A stretch of 64,000 nucleotides of DNA from Cristatella mucedo (Eukaryota; Bryozoa; Phylactolaemata; Cristatellidae): NCBI GenBank assembly GCA_009760855.2, contig WPIO01000105.1, positions 966,501-1,030,500 on the forward strand, given 5' to 3'. Within the stretch, counting starts at the first letter, position 1, and every line of letters begins with the position of its first letter. Positions 1 through 25,944 of this stretch are shown in pieces. The notes below the pieces were generated by a model. The model searched no databases and was not told where the DNA came from. It was given only the letters and a program-made list of their open reading frames with translations. The position numbers and the translations under genes were made by a program.

Positions 1-2340
1 ACGAACTAAATGCACGGTCTCCAAAGGATTTGAGGTTTGTACGAGGTATTGGTAAACTGTTATATTCCGAAAAGCATACGATGCTTGGCCTGGTGGGGGA
101 GTAGATCTGAGAGATAGGCTGGAGCCAAATAATGAAGTGACCTCAAAGTGAGCGACAAAACCTTGAAGTCGATCCGTTGCTTGATCGGGAGCCAGTGCAG
201 ATCGGTGAGAAGTCGTGTGATGTGGCAACTGCAACGCTCACGACAGACAAGTCTAGCAGCATTTGATTTTTCACCAGCTGTAAGCGCCTGATTCCACATG
301 CCGATAGGCCAGCAAGCAGAGACTTACAGAAGTCAAGACGGGATGTCACAAATGCATGGACCAACTTAGACGTGGTATCCTTATCTAAACAAGCCCGAAT
401 AGCAATGTTATGTAGCTGAAAGTAGGCAGGCTTGACTGTGGACCTGATGTGGTCGTCTAACGAAAGGTCACTTTGGAATGTGACACCTAGATTTCGTACA
501 GATTCAACAGGAAATATGCTGGCAGAGCCGATTTTGAGCGTCAGCCTTTCCAATTTTTAAATCACACTAGGTTTGCCCATAACTAGTAAGTTAGTTTTAT
601 CGTCATTTAATTTAAGAAAATTTGCTGCCATCCATGCGCGGATGTCATCAATACATCCAGCAAGGGAGCTGAGAGAATTCGAGTTGCTCGAAGGCTGGGA
701 GGGATCAAAGCAAAGGTGCAACTGAATGTTATTCACATAGAAGTGAAAGCCTAGATAGTGCTTCGCAATCATATAGGCAAGAGGAAGCCTATAAGCCGTG
801 AAAAGATCAGGACCAAGCACGAAAACCTGGGATACCCCATATTTCAGAGGTTTTTCGGATGATCTTGGTCACATCACGTCAACACTTTGGAGTTTTTCAC
901 TGAGATAGAACCTGAAGCATTGCAGAGCTTTCCTGTGACGCCCAGGCGAGATGAGAGGCGTTCTAGAAGAACTTGGGGATCGATAGTATCAAAAGCTGCC
1001 GAAAGATTAAGAAAAACAAGCAGAGCTGCTTTACCGCGTCTGCATTCCTAAGTAGGTCGTTGTACGCCCTAAGCAATGCTGACTCTGTGGAGTGATTAGC
1101 TCTAAAGCCAGACTGGAACTTACTAACAAGGTTTGAACTTTCAATATATGAGTTCAGCTGGTCCGCCACGACCCGTTCCAGTGTCTTTGATAGGAATGGT
1201 AAAAGGGAGACTTGGCGGTAGTCGCTCACGTTCTCTTGGTCTAGTTTTGCTTTCTTGAGAAGTGGCCTGACTACAGCTTTTTTGAAAGGTGCTGGGACAT
1301 GACCTGAGGCTACTGACATATTAATTATGTTAGTTATGCATGGCAGCAGCAGATCAATGCATCGTAGAAGCAGGGCAGTGGGAATAGGGTCCAAAGGACT
1401 TGTTGTCTTCTTTGACTGGGATATTAACTTCAGGACGAGATCACCAGTGACCTGCTTAAATGTAGACATTGAGGTGCAGCCACGAATCGAGGGATAGCAT
1501 TTTAGGGGGTGGGGTGCTGCTATCGCAGGGATGGACTCCTCGATCTTGTCTATCTTCTGGACAAAGAGTCGAGAGAAGCGATCGGCTAGATCATCACAAG
1601 GATCGTCATGTAAGGAGCTAATCTGGGAGCGGTTGAGGAGATGGTTTATCGTCGACATCAGCATTTTCGGATTGTGCATCTGTAATTCAACAACGTTTTT
1701 ATAGAAGCTAGACTTGGCCTTTGCTAGGATCGATTGGTATGACCTACACTAGTCCTCGTATGCCTTTCGATGAAAGTCAGTCCTGATCTTTTGTATGTTT
1801 TTTCAAGCTTGTGCTTAGTAGACCCAGTAGACTTAGTAGACCTTAATGTCTGCCTGTAAACCATAGGCCGTCTGGGCGAGGGCGCATAGTGTGCTTAGTC
1901 AGAGGTGCAAACTCGTCGAGCGTGTCAGCTCGTGTCGTGTTGTGGCTATCTACCAATGATGACAGATCGGAGGGAAGACTGAGCAGCAGAGGCGAAGCAG
2001 ATATTCTCGCACGGACAGCATCAATGTCAAGGATCTTGAGGTTTCGTGATTCACCGGTGATTTTAGAGGAGGAGGAAGCAGGCACACACTGTAGACTGAA
2101 TGAGATCTGCATGTGGTCAGATAAGCAGGATTTGGTAATAATTGGTGATGACAAAGTGCAGTTGTATGAGAAAATCTGGTCGAGTGTGTGACCCTTGATG
2201 TGAGTAGGGCCGTGCACATGAGCCACACGAGACAATGAGTCAGCCAGTGCATGAAATTCAGTGCTGAAGGCATCAGATAAGTTATCAAAGTGAATGTTGA
2301 AATCGCCCATAACGAGGAAAACTTGTTTAGAAGCATTATG
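1..2340 (-). mobile_element. L2/CR1-like LINE fragment (endonuclease C-terminus to ORF2 C-terminus), degraded
   Basis: Read on the minus strand, the pieces run in normal LINE order. The endonuclease end (GDFNIHFDN, LDQIFSYN, LSDHMQISF) lies at about 1850-2335. The reverse transcriptase start (VVRPLLKK, FQSGFRANHSTESALL) lies at 963-1679. The catalytic region is at 557-820 and the C-terminal region at 60-553. The catalytic box that is normally YADD reads YVNN (in GFHFYVNNIQLH), so the enzyme is dead; several frame changes separate the pieces. The left window edge cuts the element before its 3' untranslated end. It lies downstream of the last recognised MPPED-like exon, in that gene's possible last intron or 3' flank. 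Family assignment rests on recognisable L2/CR1 motifs, not on a database search. Confidence 0.88.
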
Positions 2341-3679
2341 TTGCCGAGAAACAGGTATTAGGCCAACTTTGTAGAATTGATGTGGTCTGTAACCATCAAT
2401 TTAAGAGCTGCAGGCTGCTGCCAGTATGAATGACGATTTCACTTGCAGTACACGTGCCAAGTGTGGGTTCGGTATCAGCATAAATCGCTGATTTATTAAT
2501 AGCAGCACTGCAAAGAACCAGTACCTGCCATGTAGCATTGCAGCATGAGGACTCCGAGCCCTGTCCTAGGTGGACAGGAGTGCAGGCACTGCAGCGGAGT
2601 CATGAAGGGCAAGCAACTTAGTGATGGTCTAAGATCTCGAGGCTAAGACTTAATTTCTCCGTCTTTCATTTCAATAGCCGCCATCATGGCATTGAAGCTG
2701 ATGAATCAGCAACTCTGCACTTTGTTTCTTTATTGAAGAGGTGCTCGAAGACAACGGTCGTCGTCTTGTTTTCTTAGCTCGGCGAAGTGCTGTGGAGATC
2801 AGCTGCTATAGCAACGTTGCACTGGTCAACAGGGATGGCAAAGATATTGAACCTCATGCTCAAAATCTGACTCTGAAAAGAGCCCTTGGACGAAGTTTTC
2901 ACATTTGAGGAAAATCTTTTTTCAGCACTTTAACAGTACTGCTGTTATATAACTCCCACTCCTGGCGACAGAATTTCGTGTCAGGTACTGGTTCACATTG
3001 CATTTCGTCATATCCGATGATTGAATCTGACGAGCTAGCTAGGAACCATCCAGTGCACAGCTGACTGATTGATCAGGTTATAACCAGTATTGACGTCGGC
3101 ACAAGATGGGGCAGTAGGCCTGCCGATGGCCTGCCAGAGCTTCACGATATCGGACACTGACCTACTTTCCTCTTCTAGGTGGCCATGTCATAGATATTCC
3201 CACAGCCATAGATACACATACGAGCTTTTAATAGGTATTAAAACCATGCTCAGCCGATTAAAGTGAAGTACTTAACAGTCACATGTGAAAGTATTCATAC
3301 ATTTCGTGTACGAAAATTCGCTTGATTGCATACACTAACGCACTAGTTATTGCCAATTGCACAGGGTGCTATCAAGGATGGTGGAAAACCTTGCTGCCGT
3401 GCCACGGAGTGAGTGGTAGTTGCCCTTTGTGTCTCCCGTCTTTGCAAAATATTTTAGGCTAGCTACGACTAAGCTAATCGCACTACTGCTGGTACAGAAC
3501 ATCAATATAACGCCTTAAGACAGAAGCTAAGTAACTTATATGTATGCATATTCATTCTTTTGCACATACTGAGCTAGAAAAACACATCCATCGATAGAGG
3601 AAACATCCACTAGAGCCTAGACACGGAAGGCTTCATTAGCATCACTGTGAATACTGCCCTGTTGCTATAGAAGGACATG
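2341..3679. other. No assigned gene; short open stretches on both strands
   Basis: No transposon or gene could be named here. On the minus strand an open stretch at about 3066-2905 contains the residues CTGWFLASSSDS. A second one at about 2885-2782 follows a good acceptor (CTCTTTTCAG) and is followed within about 60 bp by AATAAA. The plus strand is also open at 2702-2910. The last exon of the MPPED-like gene could lie here, but no piece with the family's conserved C-terminus was found in the right splice phase. Confidence 0.4.
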
Positions 3680-3908
<229 letters not shown>

Positions 3909-4020
3909 TCACTAGACAGCAATGATGCCTAGCAATGCTAGCAATCGAGACGCCTAGCCTCATACGGCCACTGGGCTGCAGCAGTACGGTAAACGGCAGC
4001 AAACAAGCACGACACTTGAC

Positions 4021-18373
<14,353 letters not shown>

Positions 18374-19275
18374 CACCCACTTAACGGCGGCACCTCCTCT
18401 GGCGTTTTGAGGGCAAGCACCACAATCGACCGACAGATCACAGACGCACGGGCTACGTACCAGTGTCGAACCTGTCACGTGTCTTTACAGCCTGCAATAA
18501 CGAGCTGTAAAGGCTCCGTCATACTCGCTCGAGTAAGGATAGCATAAAGCAAATAGAAAACCGAGAGCACTTGGCGTGCCGAAAATCTCAAGAAAAACGT
18601 GAAATGAGAGCAGTCATGTATCACAGAAACTTGACAGGATGCAGAGGGTAACCTTGCCCCTAGGTCAACCGGGCTTAGCATGAACAGCTTTGCAATAACA
18701 CAGTGAGTGGCAAGCAACTATTTTCAAACCATATTAATATCTAAACATGGATCAGGGCCAGTTCTTACGCTGTCAAGCTAGCTAAACTTCCAGCAAGCCG
18801 CTCACAGTCATCATTTACACAGCTTCACGACAGCTGAACCCCGAACATTCACAGTAGCTAGTACAAAAGCGAAAGCCTTCCGGAAGTTGACAACGGTATC
18901 CGTAACTACTGTTTGTCGTTGTCAAGGCCGATAACATCGTCGTGTCGCCCTAGTTATTTTCAGTCCAGCTCGTTAAGGCCATAGGTGCTAAGGCTGTTTC
19001 AAGGCACCCGACGGTGTCTTCTTAGCGTCTCCAGCTGCGGCGACTTGCAGCGACGAAGTACGACCGCCGCATACCTACTTCCCTACAGCTGCGGCGTTTC
19101 TGCTCGACTCCATCACGTGTCCCAAGGTTTCTCTGAGCTCTTTCGGCGTCTCAAGGTTAAAATGTGAAAACCCTGCAATTCTCCTCTAGGAGTTCGCGAG
19201 CGGTTCTTAACGGGCCCCTGTAGTTCCATGTCGAACAAACAGGCCTGACTGGCTTCACCTCGTCGCTAGACGACT
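18374..19275. other. Sequence upstream of the first MPPED-like coding exon
   Basis: This stretch should contain the 5' UTR or promoter of the gene if exon 1 is correct. No TATA box or other clear element was identified. Confidence 0.35.
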
Positions 19276-19355
19276 GGGCGGCGGGGGGGTGGGGTGGGGT
19301 GGGTGGGGGCAGGGGGGTTGGGGGCAGGGGGGTTGGGGACAGGGGGCGGAAGGGG
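19276..19355 (+). repeat. G-rich tract with G-quadruplex potential
   Basis: At least eight runs of four or more G are separated by one to three bases (GGGGTGGGGTGGG, CAGGGGGGTTGGGGG twice). This satisfies the usual G4 pattern on the plus strand. Confidence 0.85.
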
Positions 19356-19437
19356 TCATTCAGACGCCATTGCGATGACTCATGACGAGTTTGCTAGACT
19401 ACGCAGTAGTCTGTGTCAATGCAGCAGCCGCTAGCGT

Positions 19438-19680
19438 AATAATAATAAATTTGATAAAGCGCCGTCAGAGACCTCGATGTCTTTCTAGGCGCTTTACATG
19501 TGTTGCAAAGGAAACGCGATCGAATGGCGAGTGAAAATATGGTGCTTGATAAATAACATGAATAACATGGTTAGGGTGACGTCTACAGGGTCAGCATGCA
19601 AGTGTGGCTCGTGGCAGCATGCAGCGATGTCAGCATGCATAAGCACATACAGGAAGAATCACAGGGACCTCATCTAAGTA
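19438..19680 (-). mobile_element. L2-like LINE 3' UTR fragment
   Basis: The minus-strand 3' end carries the TTATTATTA tail, the hairpin (CAAATTTATT side: GATAAAGCGCC...GGCGCTTTACA) and the TGCATGCTGACCCTGTAGA type UTR. It has no coding part left. Confidence 0.88.
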
Positions 19681-19838
19681 GCTCAGTCCACAAAAGCTGC
19701 AGATCGCTTAACAAGTGCAGCGGAAGGAATAGCGCTCGAATACCGACATTGCATCGCCAATCGATAAGCATAGCGATGAGCACACCGCACATCTTCCGAT
19801 CGAGACGAGCCGAAAGACTCGCGCCACGCCTTCGGTGT

Positions 19839-19912
19839 ATTAATAATAATAACCCACTTTATATATCACCCTCAGAGAACTCGATCTTTTTCGCCTTGCA
19901 TTTGCTGCAAGC
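19839..19912 (-). mobile_element. L2-like LINE 3' tail remnant
   Basis: Only about 75 bp remain: TTAATAATAATAA, then TCACCCTCAGAGAACTCGAT and GCATTTGCTGCAA. The hairpin is incomplete. Confidence 0.75.
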
Positions 19913-20148
19913 TCGAAACGTACCCCGGTCACTCTGTAATGGTTGGCGGAGTTGCGTTTTTACCTCAGCCGCCGTTCCTCTAAGCTCCGCAAAATCCGCG
20001 CGAGCGTTCGCCTTGTGGTATTATGGTTTATTGCAGGTTTATGGTGTTATTGGGTGTAACGATAAGACGCATCGCGAGGAACAGGTCACGTTTATTGGCA
20101 ACCGTCCTATGTCCGCTCCAGGACCGCACCGCGAGCGAGGCCTCTCCT

Positions 20149-20251
20149 GATTGGTCACGTTGCTGTGGCTCCGCCCGATAGCTCTGTTATCGCACTGGGT
20201 TGTGTGTTTAATAGGGGATTATTATTGCAAGATTTAACGTTTTATAAAAGG
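20149..20251 (+). promoter_or_regulatory. RNA polymerase II promoter-like cluster (CCAAT, GC box, TATA)
   Basis: A reversed CCAAT box (GATTGGTC, 20149-20156), a GC box (GCTCCGCCCG, 20168-20177) and a strong TATA box (TTTATAAAAG, 20241-20250) occur in the usual order. Transcription would start near 20275 on the plus strand. No clear coding exon follows. A weakly similar sequence occurs at about 16930-17000, so it may belong to a dispersed element and not to a host gene. Confidence 0.45.
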
Positions 20252-21518
20252 GATGAGTCGCCGCCTCGACGAGGAGCTTTGGGAAACAGGACGGAAGGGG
20301 AGAGCGGCTGTGCGGTGTAGCAGCTGCGAGCGTTGACGAAGTCAAATGTGTACCGCCGAAGGCTCAATGGAGTAGGCGTAACCTGCCGCTTACCGTGCGG
20401 CGAAACCTACTGCCGAATGCGGTTCGGTGCGCGCATACGCGCAATAAGCAGGCCGCCACGAAATGAGTGTCTCTGGCGCCGACCCACTTATCTTTACTAC
20501 GGGGGTCGTGAGCCTGCGGTGTGAATTAGAAAGCGAGGCGCACACAAATAGGGGATTTTACTGAGCTTTATTCGCAAGCGCACATTGTCGCTGCGCGTCT
20601 ACTTCAGTTTTATACTCCACACTCCTCGCAGGCTCACAGCAGCATAACAGCACGCTTGCGGGGAAATACGTCCACGCACTTAGGCTACCTACGTCGATTG
20701 TGGGAAACGACCTAAATAGACGGAGGAGCCCGAACCACCGATTTATCTCACACACCGTACCGAACTACTTCGACTTGGCATCGGAAAATCCTTATGCCGA
20801 GACCAAGTTCGCGCGCACAAACACAAAACACAAAAGAAACACAAAATAAGAGCTCGGGCGCTATACTACCGTATTCCTTGGCGTCCACCGAATCCTCCTG
20901 GCGCTGTGTCGTCCTGTCCCTCAATCGCCGGCGAACAGCCCGCCATCATCCCTCGCTTTCAGAGAAACGAGTCCGGCAACTACCGGCGACGGTGTCGAAA
21001 CGCAGCCGAAGACAAAGAAGGAACCTCAAGCGAGCATGGAAGCGCCAACAACGCTGTTCCGACCCAGCCGGTCTCACACCACTCCGCCCGGCCAACGGGC
21101 GTGCTGAGAACCTTCATTAGGCGCTGCAAATGGACAGTATCGGCTGACTAAGCTGGACTTAATAAATAAATATAATTCATTTATATAATTCATTTGCAAC
21201 GGGCCAGCTGTGGTCGCGCGACCCTCTAGTCCTGCAGCGAGAGCTTTCTACTTGTCCACTAGCCTTTGAGAACGCGGTCCACTCGCTCTCCCTCCTTCGT
21301 GCTCTCTCTACTCTCTTTCTCTTCTCTCTACTGGTGCTTTCGGATCTGCTTCCACGATGGCTACTGCATCTGTATGTACGCTCGCACGCTTGCGTTGCCT
21401 GTTTATAATGCAATACAGACGCCTTCGTCGTCATACCACGACCAGCCTGTGGAGGGGGCTTAGTTTTTAGTCGCGCCGACATCGTGCTCACGAGCCCCTA
21501 CAGCCCTACCATTATATA
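20252..21518. other. No assigned gene
   Basis: AATAAA is present on the minus strand near 20570 (GCGAATAAAGCTCAGTAA), and a run AATAAATAAATA occurs on the plus strand at about 21161. Open frames carry no recognised domain. Confidence 0.4.
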
Positions 21519-21800
21519 ACTAGCCGGGAAAATGGGGTTGACCAGCCAATATCGATCACCTCACGATCCTACTGTGACCTCTGCGTCCTCTTGCTCACAG
21601 CTCGAGAGCGCAGGTGCTCTTCAGCCACCACTCTCGTTCTCACGGAAACCCGTTCAGCAACTCTAGGACGGATGGCGGCGACAGCGACATTGGGCAAACG
21701 TTGCCCTATTTTTAAATTGCTAGCCGGGACTATAGGGTTGACAGGCCAGCCGATATCGATCACCTCATGATCCTACTACGATGGCTGCGTCCTCTTGCTC
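21519..21800 (+). repeat. Two direct copies of an about 80-bp sequence
   Basis: Copies at 21519-21603 and 21719-21800 share CTAGCCGGGA, GGGTTGAC, ATATCGATCACCTCA, GATCCTACT and TGCGTCCTCTTGCTC. A further shared block, CTCTAGGACGGA, follows each. It is a local segmental duplication of about 200 bp with moderate divergence. Confidence 0.8.
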
Positions 21801-21813
21801 GAGACTCTAGGAC

Positions 21814-21935
21814 GGAGGAGCCGATTTTGAGCGTTAGCCTTTCCGATTTCTGAATAGCACTTGGTTTGACCATAGTTGGTAGGTTGGTTTTATCATCACT
21901 CAATTTGAAAATTTGATGCCATCCGTATGCGTATG
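21814..21935 (-). mobile_element. L2-like LINE short internal fragment
   Basis: The sequence aligns with 522-645 of the window (CCGATTTTGAGCGT, AGCCTTTCC, TTTTATC, AAAATTTG). It represents the minus-strand region just after the catalytic box. Both ends are truncated. Confidence 0.8.
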
Positions 21936-22073
21936 TCACACAGTTTATTTAGTACATGTTTGTAGATTACATTTGGTTTTGGTCCGCGGACGATACCCGG
22001 GGGCGACCTACACTTAGCTGGGACGGGCAGCCTATCCACTACTGCTGTAGACGAGCGGCTTGTTTCGCCGAGT

Positions 22074-22560
22074 CTACGCTGCCTGCGCTAGGGCATTCAG
22101 CCACTCTGGCACCACTACGCTTTCGCTGCCACCGGGTGCCGGCCCTACTAACTCATTGCAATCGGCACCTCCAGAGACTGCCGACTGTACTCGCAGCTGT
22201 TCGCCTCCGTTGCCACGTGCGGGCGCCAGAGCGAAGCAGCTCACCACCAGGCCCATCTTCTGGTCGGCTGCTTGATCAAGTGCGTCGGCATCATTGTCAA
22301 ATGGTACCGCAACGTCAGCCACGACCGCATAACGGCCATTGTCGGCAACCAAGTCAGGGTGACGTAGCGGCACCGGATCAAGTTCGTGATGTTGACCCAC
22401 TTGAGCGTATCACCGTAGTGACCTGGGTGAGGGCGTTGACGAGGTGATCGAGGATGGCATCATGCCCCTTCGTGATGGTAGGCATTAGTCCTGGGCAGTG
22501 GTTCAGGGCATGCCAAAACGCCTCCACTTTGCCACAGCCTCTCTTGCACTGAGTCGGGAG
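22074..22560 (-). mobile_element. Remnant of a LINE with restriction-like endonuclease (R2/NeSL type C-terminus)
   Basis: The minus strand encodes GCGKVEAFWHALNHCPGL and MPTITKGHDAILDHLVNAL. After a frame change it encodes DPVPLRHPDLV and VADVAVPFDNDADALDQAAD. The order is a zinc-knuckle-like C...C...H...C, an H-D-x-I-x(3)-L block, then PD...VVDVAVPF. This is the C-terminal signature of non-LTR elements that use a restriction-like endonuclease instead of an APE-type one. It differs clearly from the L2-like LINEs that dominate the window. Reverse transcriptase was not found upstream. The call is from motif recognition only. Confidence 0.65.
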
Positions 22561-22722
22561 GGCCGGATTCGACCTCTCGAGGGTAACGGCACACGAAAGG
22601 AGGTTCAGCTATGTACTAAGGACGAAGCGCCACGATGCAAAAGAGGCACCAAAGAGGCCAGACAAGGCGAAATGGGAGCGGTTAGCGTTCGTGCCCGTTG
22701 CCAGACAGCGAGCTACTTTTCC

Positions 22723-23136
22723 TTAGTCCGGCTTGGCACCCCAACCAGCCGCCCAGCCTGCCACGACAGCCTTTCGGATGACCCACACCGTTGACCTCGC
22801 ATCGAACTTCGGGCATCCGTGGTCGCCCTCATTCCCGTTGAGCTCAAACGTGCGGTTGGAGAGCACCGCCGAGACACCCAGTCTCTCGAGCGCTTGGCGG
22901 GCCTCCGACCAGAGCGAACGAGAACTTGCGTGACCTCTATCCTCAAAAGATCCCCCGGAGAGGAAGATCGTACGAGCCTCGTCTGAGAGGGTATCTCTGA
23001 GTAGTTCAAGAGCGTCACCGAGCCCTTTCATGGCAACAGTAACGACAAGCGTGTCGCCTGAGGTCAACATTCTGCATGCCTCAGTGGCCCGGAGACTATC
23101 CACCTGCTGGCTGGACGCGGGACGAATCCCAGACCG
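22723..23136 (-). CDS. Candidate terminal exon, unassigned; weak resemblance to an ILEI/FAM3-type domain
   Basis: The minus strand has a splice acceptor preceded by a C16 tract (CCCCCCACTTAAGCAG|CGG). An open frame of 137 codons follows, ending at a stop at 22723. The readable core is LTSGDTLVVTVAMKGL, DALELLRDTLSDEARTIFL, LWSEARQALERLGVSAV and STVWVIRKAVV. The alternation of a hydrophobic strand, an amphipathic helix, T-I-x-L and an EAR...LG helix recalls the ILEI domain of FAM3-like secreted proteins, but several key residues cannot be checked by eye. The frame extends further upstream through the C tract, which is probably not coding. It could also be a chance GC-rich frame. Confidence 0.35.
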   Translation of the reverse strand, partial: RSGIRPASSQQVDSLRATEACRMLTSGDTLVVTVAMKGLGDALELLRDTLSDEARTIFLSGGSFEDRGHASSRSLWSEARQALERLGVSAVLSNRTFELNGNEGDHGCPKFDARSTVWVIRKAVVAGWAAGWGAKPD

Positions 23137-23146
23137 CTGCTTAAGT

Positions 23147-23162
23147 GGGGGGGGGGGGGGGG
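23147..23162. repeat. G16 homopolymer
   Basis: An unbroken run of 16 G is followed by further G-rich sequence (GGAGGGGGCGGGGCGGGAGG). On the minus strand it forms the polypyrimidine tract in front of the candidate exon. Confidence 0.97.
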
Positions 23163-23861
23163 AGGGGGCGGGGCGGGAGGGCGTGGAAAAAGTCAGTCGT
23201 AGCACGTAGAGGAAGGCAGCACGCCGACCTGCAGAGTTCCCTAGAGGTTCTATCCATAGGGAGCAGAGATTTTTTTCTGAAGGCATTTGGCACGACAGAG
23301 GTACTCTAGGCGGCGCATCAAATGAAGGTACGGAGGGCGTCGAGTTTCTTTCCGGGCGAGAGTTTCGGAGTGTTTGAGGAGGGCCATATCGCGAGTGAGG
23401 AGTGACACAGCAGTGACACCTCAATCTCCGCCCCTGGGTTACTTAAAGCCTCCGAGATAGAGATGCGACTCGTCAACTCCCAAAAGCGGGATCGCAGCGT
23501 CAGCGATGGCGAACGGGAGGCGGTCTGCTTCCGCCACACTTTAAAAGAGGAGTCCGTAAGGACTCTCCGGGCGAAAGGATAGGCCAGCTCGGGCCGCTAA
23601 ATACTGCACTCAATCAAGGAGGCGTTTTAGGGAGGCCAGGGATTCTGCAAATACAGCCAGATCGTCAGCTGAAGCACACCGAGGTGTTTCAGGGATACAA
23701 AAAGGGCCTCACGCGCGACACTGGGGAAATGCGTTTTGAAGGTCGCGCATACTACTAACAGAGGGTCATACTAACCAGCGGTCGTGGAAATCTTTTGCGT
23801 GTTTTGCTTTAATGTCTACGCATCATGCATTGCTTGCTGTTAGCTCTAGTTTATTGCTTCT
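23163..23861. other. No assigned gene
   Basis: This is GC-rich sequence with open frames on the minus strand but no recognised domain or repeat. Confidence 0.4.
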
Positions 23862-23952
23862 TTTGTAACGAGTTGTAAAGCGCCTGAACAGACATTCGGT
23901 TTTCTTAAATGGCTGTACACAAGACTTATTACTGTCATTATTATTATTGCGA
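23862..23952 (+). mobile_element. LINE/SINE 3' tail fragment
   Basis: GTAAAGCGCCTGAACAGACA is followed by a GGTTTTCTTAAATGGCTGTA block and a TTATTATTATTG tail. The inner arms (GAACA) are closer to SINE family B than to the L2-like LINE, but no tRNA-like head is attached. Confidence 0.65.
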
Positions 23953-24811
23953 TTGCGATTACGGGTTCGAGAAAGGCACTCCAATGTGGAGCCTAATTTC
24001 AAGATTTATTCGCTCATAGGATTTTAGAGGAGTTATAATGAAACGGATACTTGTCCTTGTAACTTTAGACCCTGACCCGTACGCCTGACCCCGGCCAACT
24101 TTACCCTTGCTTACCCTTGCATACTCACGACTCTGGTCGTAAGTTCCGGGAGCTTGCTCTCCTGCAACAGTCTGAGAATGCTACGACAGCCGCCGCTTTC
24201 AATAGCAGTAGAAAAGCTCTAAGCCTCGTGACATGCAGACGTGCCTTAGCGATCCATCGGATCCTGTCGCAAAAGCTCGTTCTCCACCATCCTTTCGTGA
24301 CAGCGGAAGGTGGAGAGCGAGTGGCGTGCAGCTTAGCACTGCAGTACGGCAGTCGCACTTGCTCGGGGCACCCCATCCATCTCCGCAGCCTCCACCGATG
24401 TTCTCCCGGCCGCTTCTGTACAGAATTCGCTACTCTAAAAGCTACTTGTAGTTACTCCTAAAACCGCTCTTGGCGTACACACAGCCCGATCTCCGTGCAA
24501 CTACGGCAAACTTCCCTCGGCCGCTCCCCACAGCCCCTGCGAATCCAAATACCGAAAGTTTCCTGCGTCAGCGACTCGCCCTGGCCTCAATTTACCCAGG
24601 TGCCTCATCGAGGCGACATGTGTCTGTATCTTCTTTCGCTGAGCCCCCCCCCCCTGCAGAGAGGCTAATCTCCCGCTAAACTTCTGAGAGGCGACAGAAC
24701 TGGACCCCAAGAGACTACCTCATTTAAGCGTAGACCAGTCCGCCGCGCAGTCCGTTGTTTGCCTACTTCTAAAGAGGTGCAAGCCAGAAATATGTAAATA
24801 TATGTATTTAT
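23953..24811. other. No assigned gene
   Basis: Open frames on both strands show no recognised domain. A C10 run lies at about 24646-24655. Confidence 0.4.
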
Positions 24812-24910
24812 TTGTGTATATATTTAATTCATTTGTATAGATCCCTAAGTAAACTAAATCTCTACTCAGGCGCTTCACCTTTGCCGCAGGGCTAGAGCCT
24901 GGGCTCATAA
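24812..24910 (-). mobile_element. tRNA-derived SINE, family B, partial
   Basis: The minus strand shows the LINE-like tail (GGTGAAGCGCCTGAGTAGAG, then GATCTATACAAATGAATTAA) preceded by a remnant of the B box (GCTCTAGCCCTGCGGCAAAG). The A-box half is missing. Confidence 0.65.
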
Positions 24911-25647
24911 TACAAACCCATAAACATAGTCTATAGAATAATATTATATATAACAAAATAATAAATTTGAATAAGTCGTAATACAAACCCGTCCAATAAT
25001 CTTCACGACAAAATTAAACGCAAAACAATGGAATATGTAGCGTATCGCCACGTGGGCGGAGGTTTTTTTAGATGAGTCACAGCTTGGTTTTGATTGCAGG
25101 TAATCACTTTGGCACATCTGTGCCTTGGGTTGATGTTTATTGTTTTGATCCGTGCATTCCGATTTATTTAACCGATCGTTTCAACCAATCAATTCAACCA
25201 ATCGGGTCGCGTCGCAGCAAGCGATGAAATACCGAAAAGGACGACATAGCAACAGATTTACATAGCAACAGAGCACACTCCTTTGCTACTGGTCACGACA
25301 GGTCTTTCGCTAGGTTTTTGGGCTAAATTATTCCTTTTACGTCAGTGTTTTACATAGTTTTTGCTCTGAAAAATGCAAATGGTTGATTTTTTAATGAGCC
25401 CGCACGGTTTTCACCGTTGCGTTGTAAAGCCGTGTCCTCCGATCTCTGCTCGAAATCGCTGAAAGTCAGTCTGAAGGATGCGCTAAGCTTTCCCGCCTAT
25501 CTAACGCTTCAGTGACGAATTCTAAAGTTCGCAGTTCCTTTCCAGTTTCATACAAGTTTAAGACACCGCAAAGATCCGGTGCGGGACCAAGCCGCCGAAT
25601 CTCGCTGAGATGTATCCAATGCTTTGCAATTCCTACTTGCTATAATG
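24911..25647. other. AT-rich stretch with promoter-like motifs, no gene recognised
   Basis: It contains two CCAAT-type sites close together (AACCAATCAATTCAACCAAT, about 25184-25203), ACATAGCAACAGA direct repeats (about 25246-25270), TTACGTCA (about 25338) and an octamer ATGCAAAT (about 25373). These could form a promoter, but no transcript start or coding exon was recognised. Confidence 0.35.
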
Positions 25648-25806
25648 TGGCCGTGATAGCCCAGGAGATAAGGTGTTCGCTCTTCACTGCCGAATCGTGG
25701 ATTCGAATCATGCAGTGCGCGATCGTGTTTATTCAAATGCAAGCGGCAATGATAGCCGTTAACGGTCTTTTCCAGCTAAACAAAATGAGTTTGTTAAATC
25801 AGCTAT
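25648..25806 (+). mobile_element. tRNA-derived SINE, family A, copy 6
   Basis: The plus strand starts GTGGCCGTGATAGCCCAGGA and contains the B-box region GTGGATTCGAATCATGCAGT. It ends with a tail like TGAGTTTGTTAAATCAGC. The order matches family A; divergence is moderate. Confidence 0.75.
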
Positions 25807-25944
25807 AGCTTATTTATTTCCCGTTGTTGCCATTGGTTGAATATTTTTATTTAGCATTAAGAGACATTCATAAGTAAAATACCGCCTGCTGATACGCTTG
25901 CAGCAGCTTTGTAAATTCATACGCCTCAAACGACCGAGTTCAAC

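Noticed and set aside
2440-2530. Candidate last exon of the MPPED-like gene (INKSAIYADTEPT on the minus strand)
   Set aside because: It faintly resembles the INAST...PT region, but the splice phase does not fit exon 5 and the conserved Cys is absent.
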